Numbered from the stretch's first letter, positions 43,301 through 50,653 are shown. The stretch: 64,000 nt of DNA from Clostridia bacterium (GCA_017501255.1 JAFVXE010000025.1:1-64000), one strand, 5' to 3'. Numbers and translations: made by a program. Notes: generated by a model not told the origin, from the sequence alone.

Positions 43301-43690
43301 CGCAGCGCCCCGTTCCTCCGGCAGGGTGAAGTAGGTCACTTCCATGGTGATGCCCTGACGGCTTTCGGTGATGCGCAGATCGTTCATGCCGATGTGCATC
43401 TCATGGGGATATTCGCCCATGGAGAAGGGTTCCACCAGCTGACCGCCCATGCGCAGGAAGGTGCGGAAACCCACCCGCTGGGTGTACTGGTACGCCTGAT
43501 GCGCCGGGAAAAACTCCATGATGGCGTGATCCTTATCCTCGATGCCGAAGCTGGATACGCACTGACCCCGGTTCACATAGTAGCACCACATGGGTACGCC
43601 GGTTTCGCCTGCCACACCGGGCAGAAAGCTGCAGAAGGGTTCCATCAGGCCGTAATTGGCAAGGGTATAGCGTCCGTGTTGATCCAGCAT
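40361..43690 (-). CDS. GH94/GH149/GH161-like glycoside phosphorylase with zinc-ribbon tail
   Basis: 1109 residues. Residues 1 to about 1020 are a cellobiose-phosphorylase-superfamily enzyme (reversible phosphorolysis of beta-glucans). Visible are an N-terminal beta-sandwich, the YSRKHGDPERDYNAFRM ... YYSQGNGNFRDVNQNRR block with the likely catalytic Asp, and (alpha/alpha)6-barrel stretches. Length and this block favour the GH161/GH149 group over GH94. Unusual C-terminus: a zinc ribbon (FCTQCGVKLPGSVRFCTECG), an Ala/Pro/Gln linker and two PVFQPAS-x-x-PIQL repeats. The ATG at 43690 has GAGGTG 7 nt upstream; an ATG ten codons earlier lacks a site. No signal peptide. Confidence 0.82.
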   Translation of the reverse strand: MLDQHGRYTLANYGLMEPFCSFLPGVAGETGVPMWCYYVNRGQCVSSFGIEDKDHAIMEFFPAHQAYQYTQRVGFRTFLRMGGQLVEPFSMGEYPHEMHIGMNDLRITESRQGITMEVTYFTLPEERGAALVRKVTLTNQSGAAMQLDLLDGMPALLPFGINLHSVKHMTQTAKAWMQAEKADGKAYYRVRASMEDTSDVQQVLGVNFAAARTEDGATMPVFVDPRHIFGYDTALGSPVGFLSAAYSQWAAQPEVCENILPACFFGRQVQLNPGQSCSHTIMIGQAESKEEADSLITRMFTGDVLDKKHARAVEMTQQLTDPIATKTGNPVFDMYSRQTYLDNLLRGGTPVTLPGGKVLYIYSRKHGDPERDYNAFRMRPEYYSQGNGNFRDVNQNRRCDVLFSPAVAHANVQMFYNLLQADGYNPLVVDYVQYTLPEAVQAELVALVIDADKTAAQKLLSGAFTPGQLAMAVEKWTLSVDGTEFLAKAFAASEQGVTATFTEGYWSDHWTYNLDQIESFLSIYPETEEELLYNDPSYTWFQSPEGVLPRAKRYVVTPKGVRQYNHLQKIRATGSQLKAADGTVMHATLMEKILTLLACKTSTLDPFGMGIEMEGGKPGWYDALNGLPGLLGSSMAETLELVRVLEDTARRAAAFARPVALMTEAAQLARTITAALKDNEAVWQKDGEILPVWNALSDAREAYRAILMDGVSGEKTELTAEEINDILAVWCAFARKAVEKAMKLGGGLCPTYFAYDVTSYHQDEEGLHPEAFQLRKMPDFLEGQVRWLRLDAPHAAKQQLAETVRESRLYDRKLNMYKVNAALSEASYEIGRAHAFTAGWLENESVWLHMEYKYLLELLRAGLYQNFAEDFHAAAVPFLDPAVYGRSPLENSSFIASSANPDPAFHGKGFVARLSGSTAEFLSIWQIMMLGRNLFTMQDGQLTLTLSPMLPAYLTHGCDTIEATLLGKTKVVYHVQPGASYVPGQYATSNMIVRWADGTESLFADALPAGEAAQRIRRQEAALIEVTLTPGKPFQFCTQCGVKLPGSVRFCTECGAQLQAAPAAAPAAAAQPKPGQPPVFQPASSQPIQLVQLNQPVFQPASDEPIQLG

Positions 43691-43752
43691 GATATGCACC
43701 TCGTATGTTTCTTCCATCATTTGCGGTGGAGGTTGTGTGTTTCAATATGGTC

Positions 43753-43781
43753 ATCTTATCGGATGCGGGCTGGGATGTCAA
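43753..43781 (-). promoter_or_regulatory. Promoter for the phosphorylase gene
   Basis: Minus-strand TTGACA (43776-43781), 17-nt spacer, TAAGAT (43753-43758). Confidence 0.7.
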
Positions 43782-43863
43782 GGGGAAGGCGATGGGCGGG
43801 GGGGGATTGCAACGAAGCAGCCGCCGTAAGGAAGGGATTGCTGACCTTATTGGTACATTAAAA

Positions 43864-44055
43864 GTATCGTTCATGATGCGCCGATGCCCATCATCCGATA
43901 CAATGAACAGGTCAGGATGTGGCGGGACCTCTTTAGGGATGTAAACGCCCGGAAATAAAACTGCCAGCCAGCCTGTACCCTGTGGTCAGACATTCGTTTC
44001 AGCAGGTTGGAACGCACCCGAGGAAGCGCTTCCGTGTTACGAACCAAAATGAATG
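43864..44055 (+). ncRNA. Candidate bridge RNA of the IS110-family element
   Basis: Non-coding 5' end of the IS110 element with three successive stem-loops. First, a 5' hairpin GTATCG (43864-43869) / CGATAC (43896-43901) extended by ATGATG/CATCAT. Second, a loop closed by ACAGG (43907-43911) / CCTGT (43972-43976). Third, a loop closed by CATTC (43991-43995) / GAATG (44051-44055) with inner GGTT/AACC and the palindrome GGAAGCGCTTCC. A 5' hairpin plus two internal-loop stems upstream of the recombinase is the layout of IS110 bridge RNAs. Guide pairing with ends or target was not established. Confidence 0.55.
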
Positions 44056-44108
44056 GCAACGGACAGGCAGACACCTGAACAACGATCATCATACAAAGGA
44101 GAAACAAA

Positions 44109-45338
44109 ATGATCAGCGTCGGAATGGACATCTCCAAAGGAAAGAGTACCGTATGCATCCGCAATCAGGAGAATCAACTACGGGAACCTTTTGAGATATT
44201 GCATACAGAGGACGATCTGGATGCGCTGTGCACACTTCTGGAGGACTACTGCCACACAGACAAAGTCAGGATCGTCATGGAGGCTACGGGTATCTATCAT
44301 CTGCCTGTACTGATGCGACTGATGGAAGCCGGTATGTTTGTTTGTGTTATCAATCCGCTGCTGATGAAGAAATTCGCTGCTCAAACCATCCGCCGGGGCA
44401 AAAACGACAAGCGGGATGCAATGAAAATTGCTGATTACGGCATTGAAAAATGGTATTCACTGGTGCCTTTCTCTCCCCAGCAGCAGCTCTACGAGGAATT
44501 GCGCCTTCTTGGCAGGCAGTATATGCACTATGTTGGCATCAAGATCAAATGCAAACAGAACCTTTCCTGCCTGCTGGAACGCACCATGCCCGGCATTGCC
44601 GGACTGATTGCTTCCACGCATACAGGGCTTGCCGGTAAGGACAAACTGCTGGATTTTGTGGAAGAGTACTGGCACTACGATAACATTACCGTCATGCAGG
44701 AGGAGGCTTTCATCGACGATTATTCCCGTTGGGCCAAAGCGTACGGATACCGCCCCAGCCGGGAAAAAGCGCTTCAGATCTATCACGTTGCTCATAACAG
44801 CATTGCCACGCTGCCCGCCACCCACCATAGCTGCCATTTTCTCATGCAGCAAACACTGCATACCTTACGGGAGATCATGCAAGTGACGACAGATATCCTT
44901 CGCCAAATGCAGCAACTGGCCACGCAACTGCCGGAATACAACACCGTACGCAGCATGGACGGAGTAGGCGATGTACTAGCGCTGCGTTTGATTGCTGAAA
45001 TCGGCGACATCCGCCGATTTCATTCTGCCGGGTCGCTGATCGCCTATGCCGGGATCGATTCGCCTGATTTCCAATCCGGTATCTTCCAGGCCACACAGCG
45101 CCGCATTTCCAAGCGCGGTTCACCGCTGTTGCGAAAAACCGGTTATGAGATAATGCAATCCCTTAAACGCATTCAATGCGTGCAAAGTCCGGTTTATCAA
45201 TACATTGTGAAAAAAGAAACAGAAGGCAAACACAAAAAAGCCGCCAAAATAGCAGGACTCAATAAATTTCTCAGAATCTACTATGCACGGGTATCCGCCT
45301 GTTACACAAAAACAATCCAGCAAGATATGACAATGTAA
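44109..45338 (+). CDS. IS110-family transposase / recombinase
   Basis: 409 residues with both IS110 domains. The N-terminal DEDD RuvC-like domain has SVGMDISKGKS, VMEATGIYH and KNDKRDAMKIADYG. The C-terminal Transposase_20 domain has MDGVGDVLALRLIAEIGDI and YAGIDSPDFQSG ... KRGSPLLR, with the catalytic Ser in the last block. A helical linker (about 180-270) joins them. The frame is intact and full length, so it may be active. AAAGGAG precedes the ATG. The 5' non-coding region places it with the IS110 (not IS1111) subgroup. Confidence 0.93.
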   Translation: MISVGMDISKGKSTVCIRNQENQLREPFEILHTEDDLDALCTLLEDYCHTDKVRIVMEATGIYHLPVLMRLMEAGMFVCVINPLLMKKFAAQTIRRGKNDKRDAMKIADYGIEKWYSLVPFSPQQQLYEELRLLGRQYMHYVGIKIKCKQNLSCLLERTMPGIAGLIASTHTGLAGKDKLLDFVEEYWHYDNITVMQEEAFIDDYSRWAKAYGYRPSREKALQIYHVAHNSIATLPATHHSCHFLMQQTLHTLREIMQVTTDILRQMQQLATQLPEYNTVRSMDGVGDVLALRLIAEIGDIRRFHSAGSLIAYAGIDSPDFQSGIFQATQRRISKRGSPLLRKTGYEIMQSLKRIQCVQSPVYQYIVKKETEGKHKKAAKIAGLNKFLRIYYARVSACYTKTIQQDMTM

Positions 45339-45413
45339 TGATTTAGTCCGAAACCGTTTTCGAAAAATGCAGTGCATTGATGTACACAGGAAGTGCTTCT
45401 TTCCATTTTGATA

Positions 45414-45443
45414 CAGAAAAAAACAGCGCCACTTTGCGCTGTT
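45414..45443 (-). terminator. Minus-strand terminator of a lost gene
   Basis: Stem AACAGCGC / GCGCTGTT (45422-45429 / 45436-45443); on the minus strand it is followed by a run of seven T. It lies directly after the stop codon of the remnant frame. Confidence 0.75.
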
Positions 45444-45535
45444 CAGGCTTGATTTTCTTTAGCAGGTTTTGCGAAAATCACGCAGGCGGATACCAACGGA
45501 AAACATTCAGCTTCGATCAGGCGTTTGTGGTCTGA
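45443..45535 (-). pseudogene. Orphan 3' end of a gene
   Basis: A 30-codon minus-strand frame encodes SDHKRLIEAECFPLVSACV... and ends at a TGA fused to a good terminator. It opens just after an in-frame stop and has no start. It looks like the preserved tail of a gene whose front was lost, perhaps in events linked to the IS110 element. Family not recognised. Confidence 0.4.
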
Positions 45536-45593
45536 CTACTGTGTATTCCAATAAGCATATCCCGCAACAGCATCTCCTGGGCATTCCCTGCGG

Positions 45594-45622
45594 TTGACAA
45601 AAGCCGGGGGTCATGCTACATT
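45594..45622 (+). promoter_or_regulatory. Promoter for the DUF1538 leader
   Basis: TTGACA (45594-45599), 17-nt spacer ending CATGC, TACATT (45617-45622). Transcription would start near 45629, just ahead of the folded leader. Confidence 0.8.
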
Positions 45623-45629
45623 GAAACAG

Positions 45630-45761
45630 TCGAAATAAGAGGTGGAGTCTGTCATCGGGAGCGCAAGCCCCCGATTTATCTCGATGCATGGCGGGGGTAA
45701 CTCTGCCAAAGCGAATGAGGAAAGACAGAGCCAACACACAGGCTCTGTTTGTTTTGTTTTT
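45630..45761 (+). promoter_or_regulatory. Riboswitch-like leader with terminator switch
   Basis: Three-way-junction fold: P1 TCTGTC (45648-45653) / GACAGA (45724-45729); P2 ATCGGG...CCCGAT (45654-45675); P3 CTC-GGC / GCC-GAG (45680-45692 / 45705-45719) with a GGGGGTAACTCT loop. The 3' strand of P1 overlaps the 5' strand of a perfect terminator, ACAGAGCC (45725-45732) / GGCTCTGT (45741-45748) then a T-rich run. P1 and terminator are mutually exclusive, so ligand stabilising P1 would turn the operon on. Ligand unknown; a sodium-sensing class (DUF1646 motif) is one candidate. Confidence 0.7.
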
Positions 45762-45859
45762 GCTCACCGCCTCCTGCCTTCGACCTTCCGTTCTGCTGCG
45801 GGCTTTTGTCAGCCCGTCCTTCATAGAATCAAATGATTTTTGGGAAGGAGGCTTTCCTG

Positions 45860-47380
45860 TTGCACTCCAAGTCGATGTTTTTTGAAAAATTCAAGGAGGC
45901 AGCGGCATCGGTGCTGCCCATTACGCTGATTGTGGCGCTGATGTGCCTGTGCTTTGTGCCGGTAACGCCGGATCTGCTGCTGGCCTTTCTGCTGGGTTCC
46001 GTGCTGCTGGTGGTGGGCATGGGTCTGTTCACGCTGGGCAGCGATGTATCCATGACCCAGATCGGCTCCCACATGGGCGCCAAGCTGACCAAGAGCCGCA
46101 ATCTGTTTCTGATCCTCAGCGTCAGTTTTCTGCTGGGTGTTGCTATCACCGTGGCGGAACCGGATTTGCAGGTGCTGGCAGCCAATGTGCCCGCTATTGA
46201 TACCACCGTGCTGATTGTTACCGTGGCGGTGGGCGTGGGTCTGTTCCTGTTGGTGAGTATGCTGCGCATCCTGTTTGCGGTGCCCATGAAGTGGCTCTTG
46301 CTGGGGCTGTACGGACTGGTTTTCCTGCTGGCAGCGCTGACTGACCCGGATTATCTTTCCGTGGCGTTCGATTCCGGCGGTGTGACCACCGGCCCCATGA
46401 CAGTGCCCTTCATCATGGCGCTGGGCGTTGGTGTGGCCTCCATCCGCAGCGACGGAAATGCCCACACCGACTCCTTCGGTCTGGTGGCGCTGTGCTCGGT
46501 GGGCCCCATTCTGGCGGTGCTGCTGCTGAGCTTCGTCTATCGCAACGCCCCCGAAGGCGCGGCAGCCTCCATGGTGAGCAACTATCCCGACACCGTGCAG
46601 CTGGGCATGGGCTATCTCCACGCATTGCCGGAGTATTTGCTGGAGGTCATCATTGCGCTGCTGCCCATTGTGGTGTTTTTCCTGATCTTTCAGGTGGCGG
46701 CGCTGAAGCTGCATAAGCTGTCGCTGATGCGCATCCTGCTGGGCCTTGTGCTGACCTGCGTGGGTCTGGTGCTGTTCTTGACCGGCGTGAATGTGGGCTT
46801 TTCTTCGCTGGGCTACATTCTGGGGCAGCGGCTGGCAGAGCCGAAATGGCAGCTGTTGCTCATTCCGCTGGCCATGCTGATGGGCTGGTTCATCATCAAT
46901 GCGGAGCCTGCCGTCCATGTGCTCAATAAGCAGGTGGAGGAACTGAGCGCAGGCGCCATTTCCGCCAATGCCATGCACTACAGCCTGTCCATCGCCGTGG
47001 CTGCAGCCATGGGTCTGGCCATGCTGCGGGTGATCACCGGCATCTCCGTTCTGTGGCTGATGGTGCCCGGCTATGCCGTTGCGCTGCTGCTGGCCTTCTT
47101 CGTGCCGCCCACCTTCACCGCCATCGCCTTTGACTCCGGCGGCGTGGCCTCCGGCCCGCTGACTGCCACCTTCATGCTGCCCTTCGCCATGGGCGCCTGC
47201 AGCGCCGTTGGCGGCAATATCATGACGGACGCCTTCGGTCTGGTGGCGCTGGTGGCCATGATGCCCCTCATCACCGTGCAGATCATGGGCCTGATTTATG
47301 TAATCAAGGTGCGCAAGGTGGCCAAGGAACCCGAAGTGGCTTACGACGATACCGATGTGATCGAACTGTGGGAGGTGTGA
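45860..47380 (+). CDS. DUF1538 family membrane protein
   Basis: 506 residues, two homologous DUF1538 halves, each of about five or six helices. The repeat is visible in AFDSGGVTTGPMTVPFIMALGVGVAS (about residue 175) and AFDSGGVASGPLTATFMLPFAMGA (about 430), a pseudo-twofold transporter architecture with conserved Asp-Ser-Gly-Gly. Transport substrate unknown; an ion is plausible. The start is TTG at 45860, 8 nt after AAGGAGG; no ATG fits the site. Controlled by the leader at 45630 and coupled to the P-II-like gene two bases downstream. Confidence 0.85.
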   Translation: MHSKSMFFEKFKEAAASVLPITLIVALMCLCFVPVTPDLLLAFLLGSVLLVVGMGLFTLGSDVSMTQIGSHMGAKLTKSRNLFLILSVSFLLGVAITVAEPDLQVLAANVPAIDTTVLIVTVAVGVGLFLLVSMLRILFAVPMKWLLLGLYGLVFLLAALTDPDYLSVAFDSGGVTTGPMTVPFIMALGVGVASIRSDGNAHTDSFGLVALCSVGPILAVLLLSFVYRNAPEGAAASMVSNYPDTVQLGMGYLHALPEYLLEVIIALLPIVVFFLIFQVAALKLHKLSLMRILLGLVLTCVGLVLFLTGVNVGFSSLGYILGQRLAEPKWQLLLIPLAMLMGWFIINAEPAVHVLNKQVEELSAGAISANAMHYSLSIAVAAAMGLAMLRVITGISVLWLMVPGYAVALLLAFFVPPTFTAIAFDSGGVASGPLTATFMLPFAMGACSAVGGNIMTDAFGLVALVAMMPLITVQIMGLIYVIKVRKVAKEPEVAYDDTDVIELWEV

Positions 47381-47382
47381 CC

Positions 47383-48096
47383 ATGGAGCTGAATCTGGTA
47401 ATGACCATTGTGGATCGTGAACGGGCGCAGACCATGGAAAACATCTGCCAGAACCTGAAGCTGCCGCTGGCGCTGACCATGCTGTGTCAGGGCACGGCAA
47501 CCTCGGAGCATCTGTCCCTGTACGGACTGGCGCAAAAGGAAAAGGCGCTCATCAGCACCGTTGCCGACCGGGATACCACCCGCAGGCTGATGCGGGCAGC
47601 CCGGCTTCGGCTGTTTATCGACATTCCGGGCAATGGCATTATGATGAGCCTGCCCATCAAGAGTGTAGGAGGGGGAAGAACCATGGCATACCTGACCGAC
47701 AACAAAACGCCCACGGGGGAAAAGCCTCAGATGGTTTTCTCCCATGAGCTGATCTATGTGATCCTCAACGAAGGCGCATCCGATCTGGTGATGCACGCCG
47801 CCCGTTCTGCCGGGGCTACCGGCGGCACGGTGCTGCTGGGCAAGGGCACCGGCAGCCGGGAAACGGGCAAGTTCCTCGGCATCTCCCTGGCCAGCGAAAA
47901 GGATGTGGTGCTCATCGTAGCCGAAGCCGCCAAGAAGGCCGCCATCATGAAGGCCATCGTGGAGCAGGCCGGCCCGGGCACCGATGCGGGGGCCATCTGC
48001 TTCTCCCTGCCGGTGTCGAAGGTGGCCGGTCTGCGGCAGGTGGATGCAGAGGACGAGGAAATGGATGCGGAGGAAGAGACGGAAGCAGAAAATTGA
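47383..48096 (+). CDS. Double P-II-like regulator
   Basis: 237 residues made of two GlnB-like ferredoxin folds. The first half (about 1-95) is divergent. The second (about 115-215) has AARSAGATGGTVLLGKGTG, a T-loop-like Gly/Thr segment, and ISLASEKDVVLIVAEAAKKAAIMKAIVEQ. The tail is acidic. DUF1538 with P-II partners suggests the transporter is gated or sensed through a P-II domain; the usual uridylylation Tyr is not evident. GGGAGGTG lies directly upstream. Confidence 0.82.
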   Translation: MELNLVMTIVDRERAQTMENICQNLKLPLALTMLCQGTATSEHLSLYGLAQKEKALISTVADRDTTRRLMRAARLRLFIDIPGNGIMMSLPIKSVGGGRTMAYLTDNKTPTGEKPQMVFSHELIYVILNEGASDLVMHAARSAGATGGTVLLGKGTGSRETGKFLGISLASEKDVVLIVAEAAKKAAIMKAIVEQAGPGTDAGAICFSLPVSKVAGLRQVDAEDEEMDAEEETEAEN

Positions 48097-48164
48097 TGGA
48101 TTGTTTCGGGAAGGTACAGAAGGCACTGCCTCCTGTCAAAAAACATCGTAAACAACAGAACAAC

Positions 48165-48199
48165 AAAACTGCCCCCGGTTTGTGCCGGAGGGCAGTTTT
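48165..48199. terminator. Terminator of the DUF1538/P-II operon
   Basis: AAAACTGCCC ... GGGCAGTTTT long stem flanked by A and T runs, between convergent genes; likely bidirectional. Confidence 0.85.
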
Positions 48200-48214
48200 G
48201 CTGTCTGGGCAGCC

Positions 48215-48697
48215 TTATTCGCTGTGTCTGCCTGGATGCTTATTCTTCATCCCCGCATAAAAATCATAGGCAGCGCCACATTCCTCCCGTGGCAGCCCCG
48301 TCTCCCTGTTTAGATACGCCACCGCTTCCTCCCTGCTGGGAAAGGACGACAGCAGCACCGCCGCCTCGGCCATGCGCCGGAGCGACAGGCGGAATTCATC
48401 AAAGGAAATCCCGCAATCCGCAGGGTACAGCCGCCCGGCCAGCACATCAATGAGCCAGTCCTTAGCGTCCTCATGGGTTTGCGTGGCATCCTCGCCGCCC
48501 TGAAACAGCTGCTGAATGCTGATGCCCAGCTGCTGGCACAGGGGTTCATAAAGGGAGGCATCCGGCAGGCAGATGGCGTTTTCCCATTTGGAGACGGCCT
48601 TGGGGGATACCCCCAGCCTGTCAGCCAATGCCTGCTGGGTCAGACCGGCTGCCCTGCGCCGCTGCCGGATGAACGCCCCGATTTTGTCATACTGCAT
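48215..48697 (-). CDS. XRE-family HTH regulator
   Basis: 160 residues. N-terminal Cro/C1 HTH (about 5-60; IRQRRRAAGLTQQALADRLG, VSPKAVSKWENAICLPD), then an unrecognised helical domain (SFDEFRLSLRRMAEAAVLL). DNA-binding regulator of unknown target. The second of two adjacent ATG codons gives the better spacing to GGAGGTG. Stands alone between a terminator and the GyrI-like gene. Confidence 0.85.
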   Translation of the reverse strand: MQYDKIGAFIRQRRRAAGLTQQALADRLGVSPKAVSKWENAICLPDASLYEPLCQQLGISIQQLFQGGEDATQTHEDAKDWLIDVLAGRLYPADCGISFDEFRLSLRRMAEAAVLLSSFPSREEAVAYLNRETGLPREECGAAYDFYAGMKNKHPGRHSE

Positions 48698-48777
48698 CAT
48701 CACACCTCCGATGAAGCCAGCATAGCGCAACCCAAAGGCAAAAAACACCCCTCAAAAGTAGAGTGGAGGCAATCGGG

Positions 48778-49245
48778 TTACAGTCGCCGGATGGGAAACA
48801 GCATATAGCCAACGCCGGTTTGGGGACAGGTGAAATCATGCACCGCACCGGCTAAAGTCAGACCATTCTGCGCCAGATAGTCGATCATTTCCGGGAAGAC
48901 GGTTTCGTGGTCGTTGACCACCCGGAGATACTCGTAACCGGGGATGACCCATTTCACCCAGCCTGCTGGCGGCTGCGCACCATCCACGCATTCCGCACCG
49001 GCAAGATACAGCCCTTTGGTGAAGCCGTCCTCCCAGGGCTGGAAGGAACGGGAAACGTCTGTCATCGCACCGAAGAAGCCAGCCGGTACACCGTTTTCGT
49101 CCTTTTTCACCAGCGGCTCGATTTCGCTGAAATGGGCATTGGCCTCTGCCCAGAGTCGTTGCACAAAACCGCTTCCTTCAGCGGTGGAGCCCTCCTTGCC
49201 AATAACGACGAAGGATTCCTTGCGCCAGTTTTCCATTTTCAACAT
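48778..49245 (-). CDS. GyrI-like effector-binding domain protein
   Basis: 155 residues with the AraC effector-binding/GyrI-like fold. MENWRKESFVVIGKEG opens the first strand; GFFGAMTDVSRSFQPWEDGF and YEYLRVVNDHETVFPEMIDYL are the typical mid and late blocks. Stand-alone forms bind hydrophobic drugs or hydrolyse cyclopropanes in some species; role here unknown. AAGGAG precedes the ATG. Confidence 0.8.
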   Translation of the reverse strand: MLKMENWRKESFVVIGKEGSTAEGSGFVQRLWAEANAHFSEIEPLVKKDENGVPAGFFGAMTDVSRSFQPWEDGFTKGLYLAGAECVDGAQPPAGWVKWVIPGYEYLRVVNDHETVFPEMIDYLAQNGLTLAGAVHDFTCPQTGVGYMLFPIRRL

Positions 49246-49276
49246 AGTCAGCACTCCTTTTTCGATAAAATGTTGC

Positions 49277-49762
49277 TCACAGAGGCAGCCGGTACAACCG
49301 CTGGATTCTTGCGCTCTCCAGATACGTGTCCGTCTCGCCCACCAGCTGCCAGCCGAATTTTTCATACAGTCCCTGATGGGTGGTGTACAGGTACAGCGCA
49401 TCAAAGCCGTGCAGCTGCCGGGCGGCTGCTTCTGCGCTTTCCAGTAGGATACGTCCGTAGCCCCTGCCCCGGACTTCCGGCGGCAGGTATACATTGGCCA
49501 GCCATGGGTACAGATCCGGGCGCACGAACAGGTCATCCAACCGGATTTGGTACATCCCTGCCAGCTGTCCCGCCGCATACAGCCCGTAGGTGCGGGGAAG
49601 TCGCTCTGCCTGACAGCTGTTCCGAATATACTGCTGCACCGCTTCCCAAGGGTAGCCTTCCTGCTGTCCCCACCAGTGGAACATCCAGCCGGTTAAGGTG
49701 TTCACCGTCTCCTCATCCGGCCGAACAATCTGCCGGATGACCACGCTTGTTTCCATATACAT
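49277..49762 (-). CDS. GNAT family N-acetyltransferase
   Basis: 161 residues. The acetyl-CoA loop is VYLPPEVRGRGYGRILLESAE (R-G-x-G-Y-G), followed by ALYLYTTHQGLYEKFGWQLVG, the C-terminal GNAT strand-helix-strand. The start region has ATG-ATG-TAT-ATG with GAGAGG just ahead; the second ATG gives the best spacing. Six bases from the LysR gene, so probably co-transcribed with it. Substrate unknown. Confidence 0.88.
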   Translation of the reverse strand: MYMETSVVIRQIVRPDEETVNTLTGWMFHWWGQQEGYPWEAVQQYIRNSCQAERLPRTYGLYAAGQLAGMYQIRLDDLFVRPDLYPWLANVYLPPEVRGRGYGRILLESAEAAARQLHGFDALYLYTTHQGLYEKFGWQLVGETDTYLESARIQRLYRLPL

Positions 49763-49771
49763 CATTTCCTC

Positions 49772-50653
49772 TCAGGCATACCGCTCCCGCACCCAGTTCT
49801 GCACAAAAGCGGCAAAGCCTTCCACACAGGGGTTGCCCGCACCGGCAGCGGAAACCGCCAGCCCGATGGTACGCTTTTGCGCTCCTTGGATCTCCACGGT
49901 GGAAACGCCGCCGGAATGCCCTTCCAACAAAAGCTCCGGCATGATGCTGACCCCCAGCCCCGCTGCCACCATAGCGATGATGGCATAGTCATCCTTGGCG
50001 GTATACTTGACTTCCACCTGAACCCCGGCGGCTTCCAGCACCCGGCGGGCGTCCTGATTGCTGTTTTCCATCAGGCTGATGAAAGGTTCCCCAGAAAGCT
50101 GTGCAGCGGTGATGCGCTTTTGCGCCGCCAGCGGGTGTTCCTTGGGAAGTACCGCCAAAAGACGGTCCTCGGTCAGGGAGATGGTTTCGCAGCCGGGAAT
50201 GTTCATCTCCCGGGTGACAAAGCCCACATCGATACTGCCATCCGCAAAGCCCTGGGCAATATCGTGATAATCCCCGCCCAGCATCCGGAAATCCACCTTG
50301 GGGTGCAGCGCCTGATAATCCTTGATGATGCGGGGCAGCCAGTGCACCGCCACGCTGGTGAAGGCACCGATACGGATGCAGCCGCCTTCCTGGTGTTTCA
50401 GGCCGTCCACCTCACTTTGAAAGCTGTCCAGCGCCTCCACAATGCGCCGGACGGCAGGCAGCAGCGCCTCTCCTTCCGGGGTCAGGCGCACGCCGCTGCG
50501 GCTGCGGGTGATCAGGTTAAGCCCTGTAGCGTTTTCCAGCCCATTGACCGCATGGCTCACTGCCGATTGGGTCACGCCGCATTTTTCCGCCGCTTTGGTC
50601 AGGCTGCCCAGTTCCACCACGCTGAAAAAGATTTTGTATTTTGATTGTGCCAT
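49772..50653 (-). CDS. LysR-family transcriptional regulator
   Basis: 293 residues. N-terminal HTH (SKYKIFFSVVELGSLTKAAEKCGVTQSAVSHAV, about 5-38) and a C-terminal periplasmic-binding-type effector domain (about 90-290). Divergent from putP, with a shared 135-nt control region, so putP is the natural target; effector unknown. ATG with GAAGG 8 nt upstream is chosen over a TTG two codons earlier. Confidence 0.88.
   Translation of the reverse strand: MAQSKYKIFFSVVELGSLTKAAEKCGVTQSAVSHAVNGLENATGLNLITRSRSGVRLTPEGEALLPAVRRIVEALDSFQSEVDGLKHQEGGCIRIGAFTSVAVHWLPRIIKDYQALHPKVDFRMLGGDYHDIAQGFADGSIDVGFVTREMNIPGCETISLTEDRLLAVLPKEHPLAAQKRITAAQLSGEPFISLMENSNQDARRVLEAAGVQVEVKYTAKDDYAIIAMVAAGLGVSIMPELLLEGHSGGVSTVEIQGAQKRTIGLAVSAAGAGNPCVEGFAAFVQNWVRERYA

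Larger units (their letters stand above)
43864..45370 (+). mobile_element. IS110-family insertion sequence (ends approximate)
   Basis: Contains the structured 5' non-coding region, the transposase (44109-45338) and a short 3' end with the hairpin CGAAA/TTTCG (45350-45363). IS110 elements lack terminal inverted repeats and target duplications, so exact ends cannot be fixed here. Insertion lies between the phosphorylase promoter and the DUF1538 leader, next to a truncated coding remnant at 45443-45535. Confidence 0.75.

Noticed and set aside
45630..45761. Lysine riboswitch
   Set aside because: AGAGGTG and GGGGGTAACTCTGCC recall parts of the lysine aptamer, but the leader is about half the required length, lacks the five-helix junction, and the downstream genes are not lysine-related.
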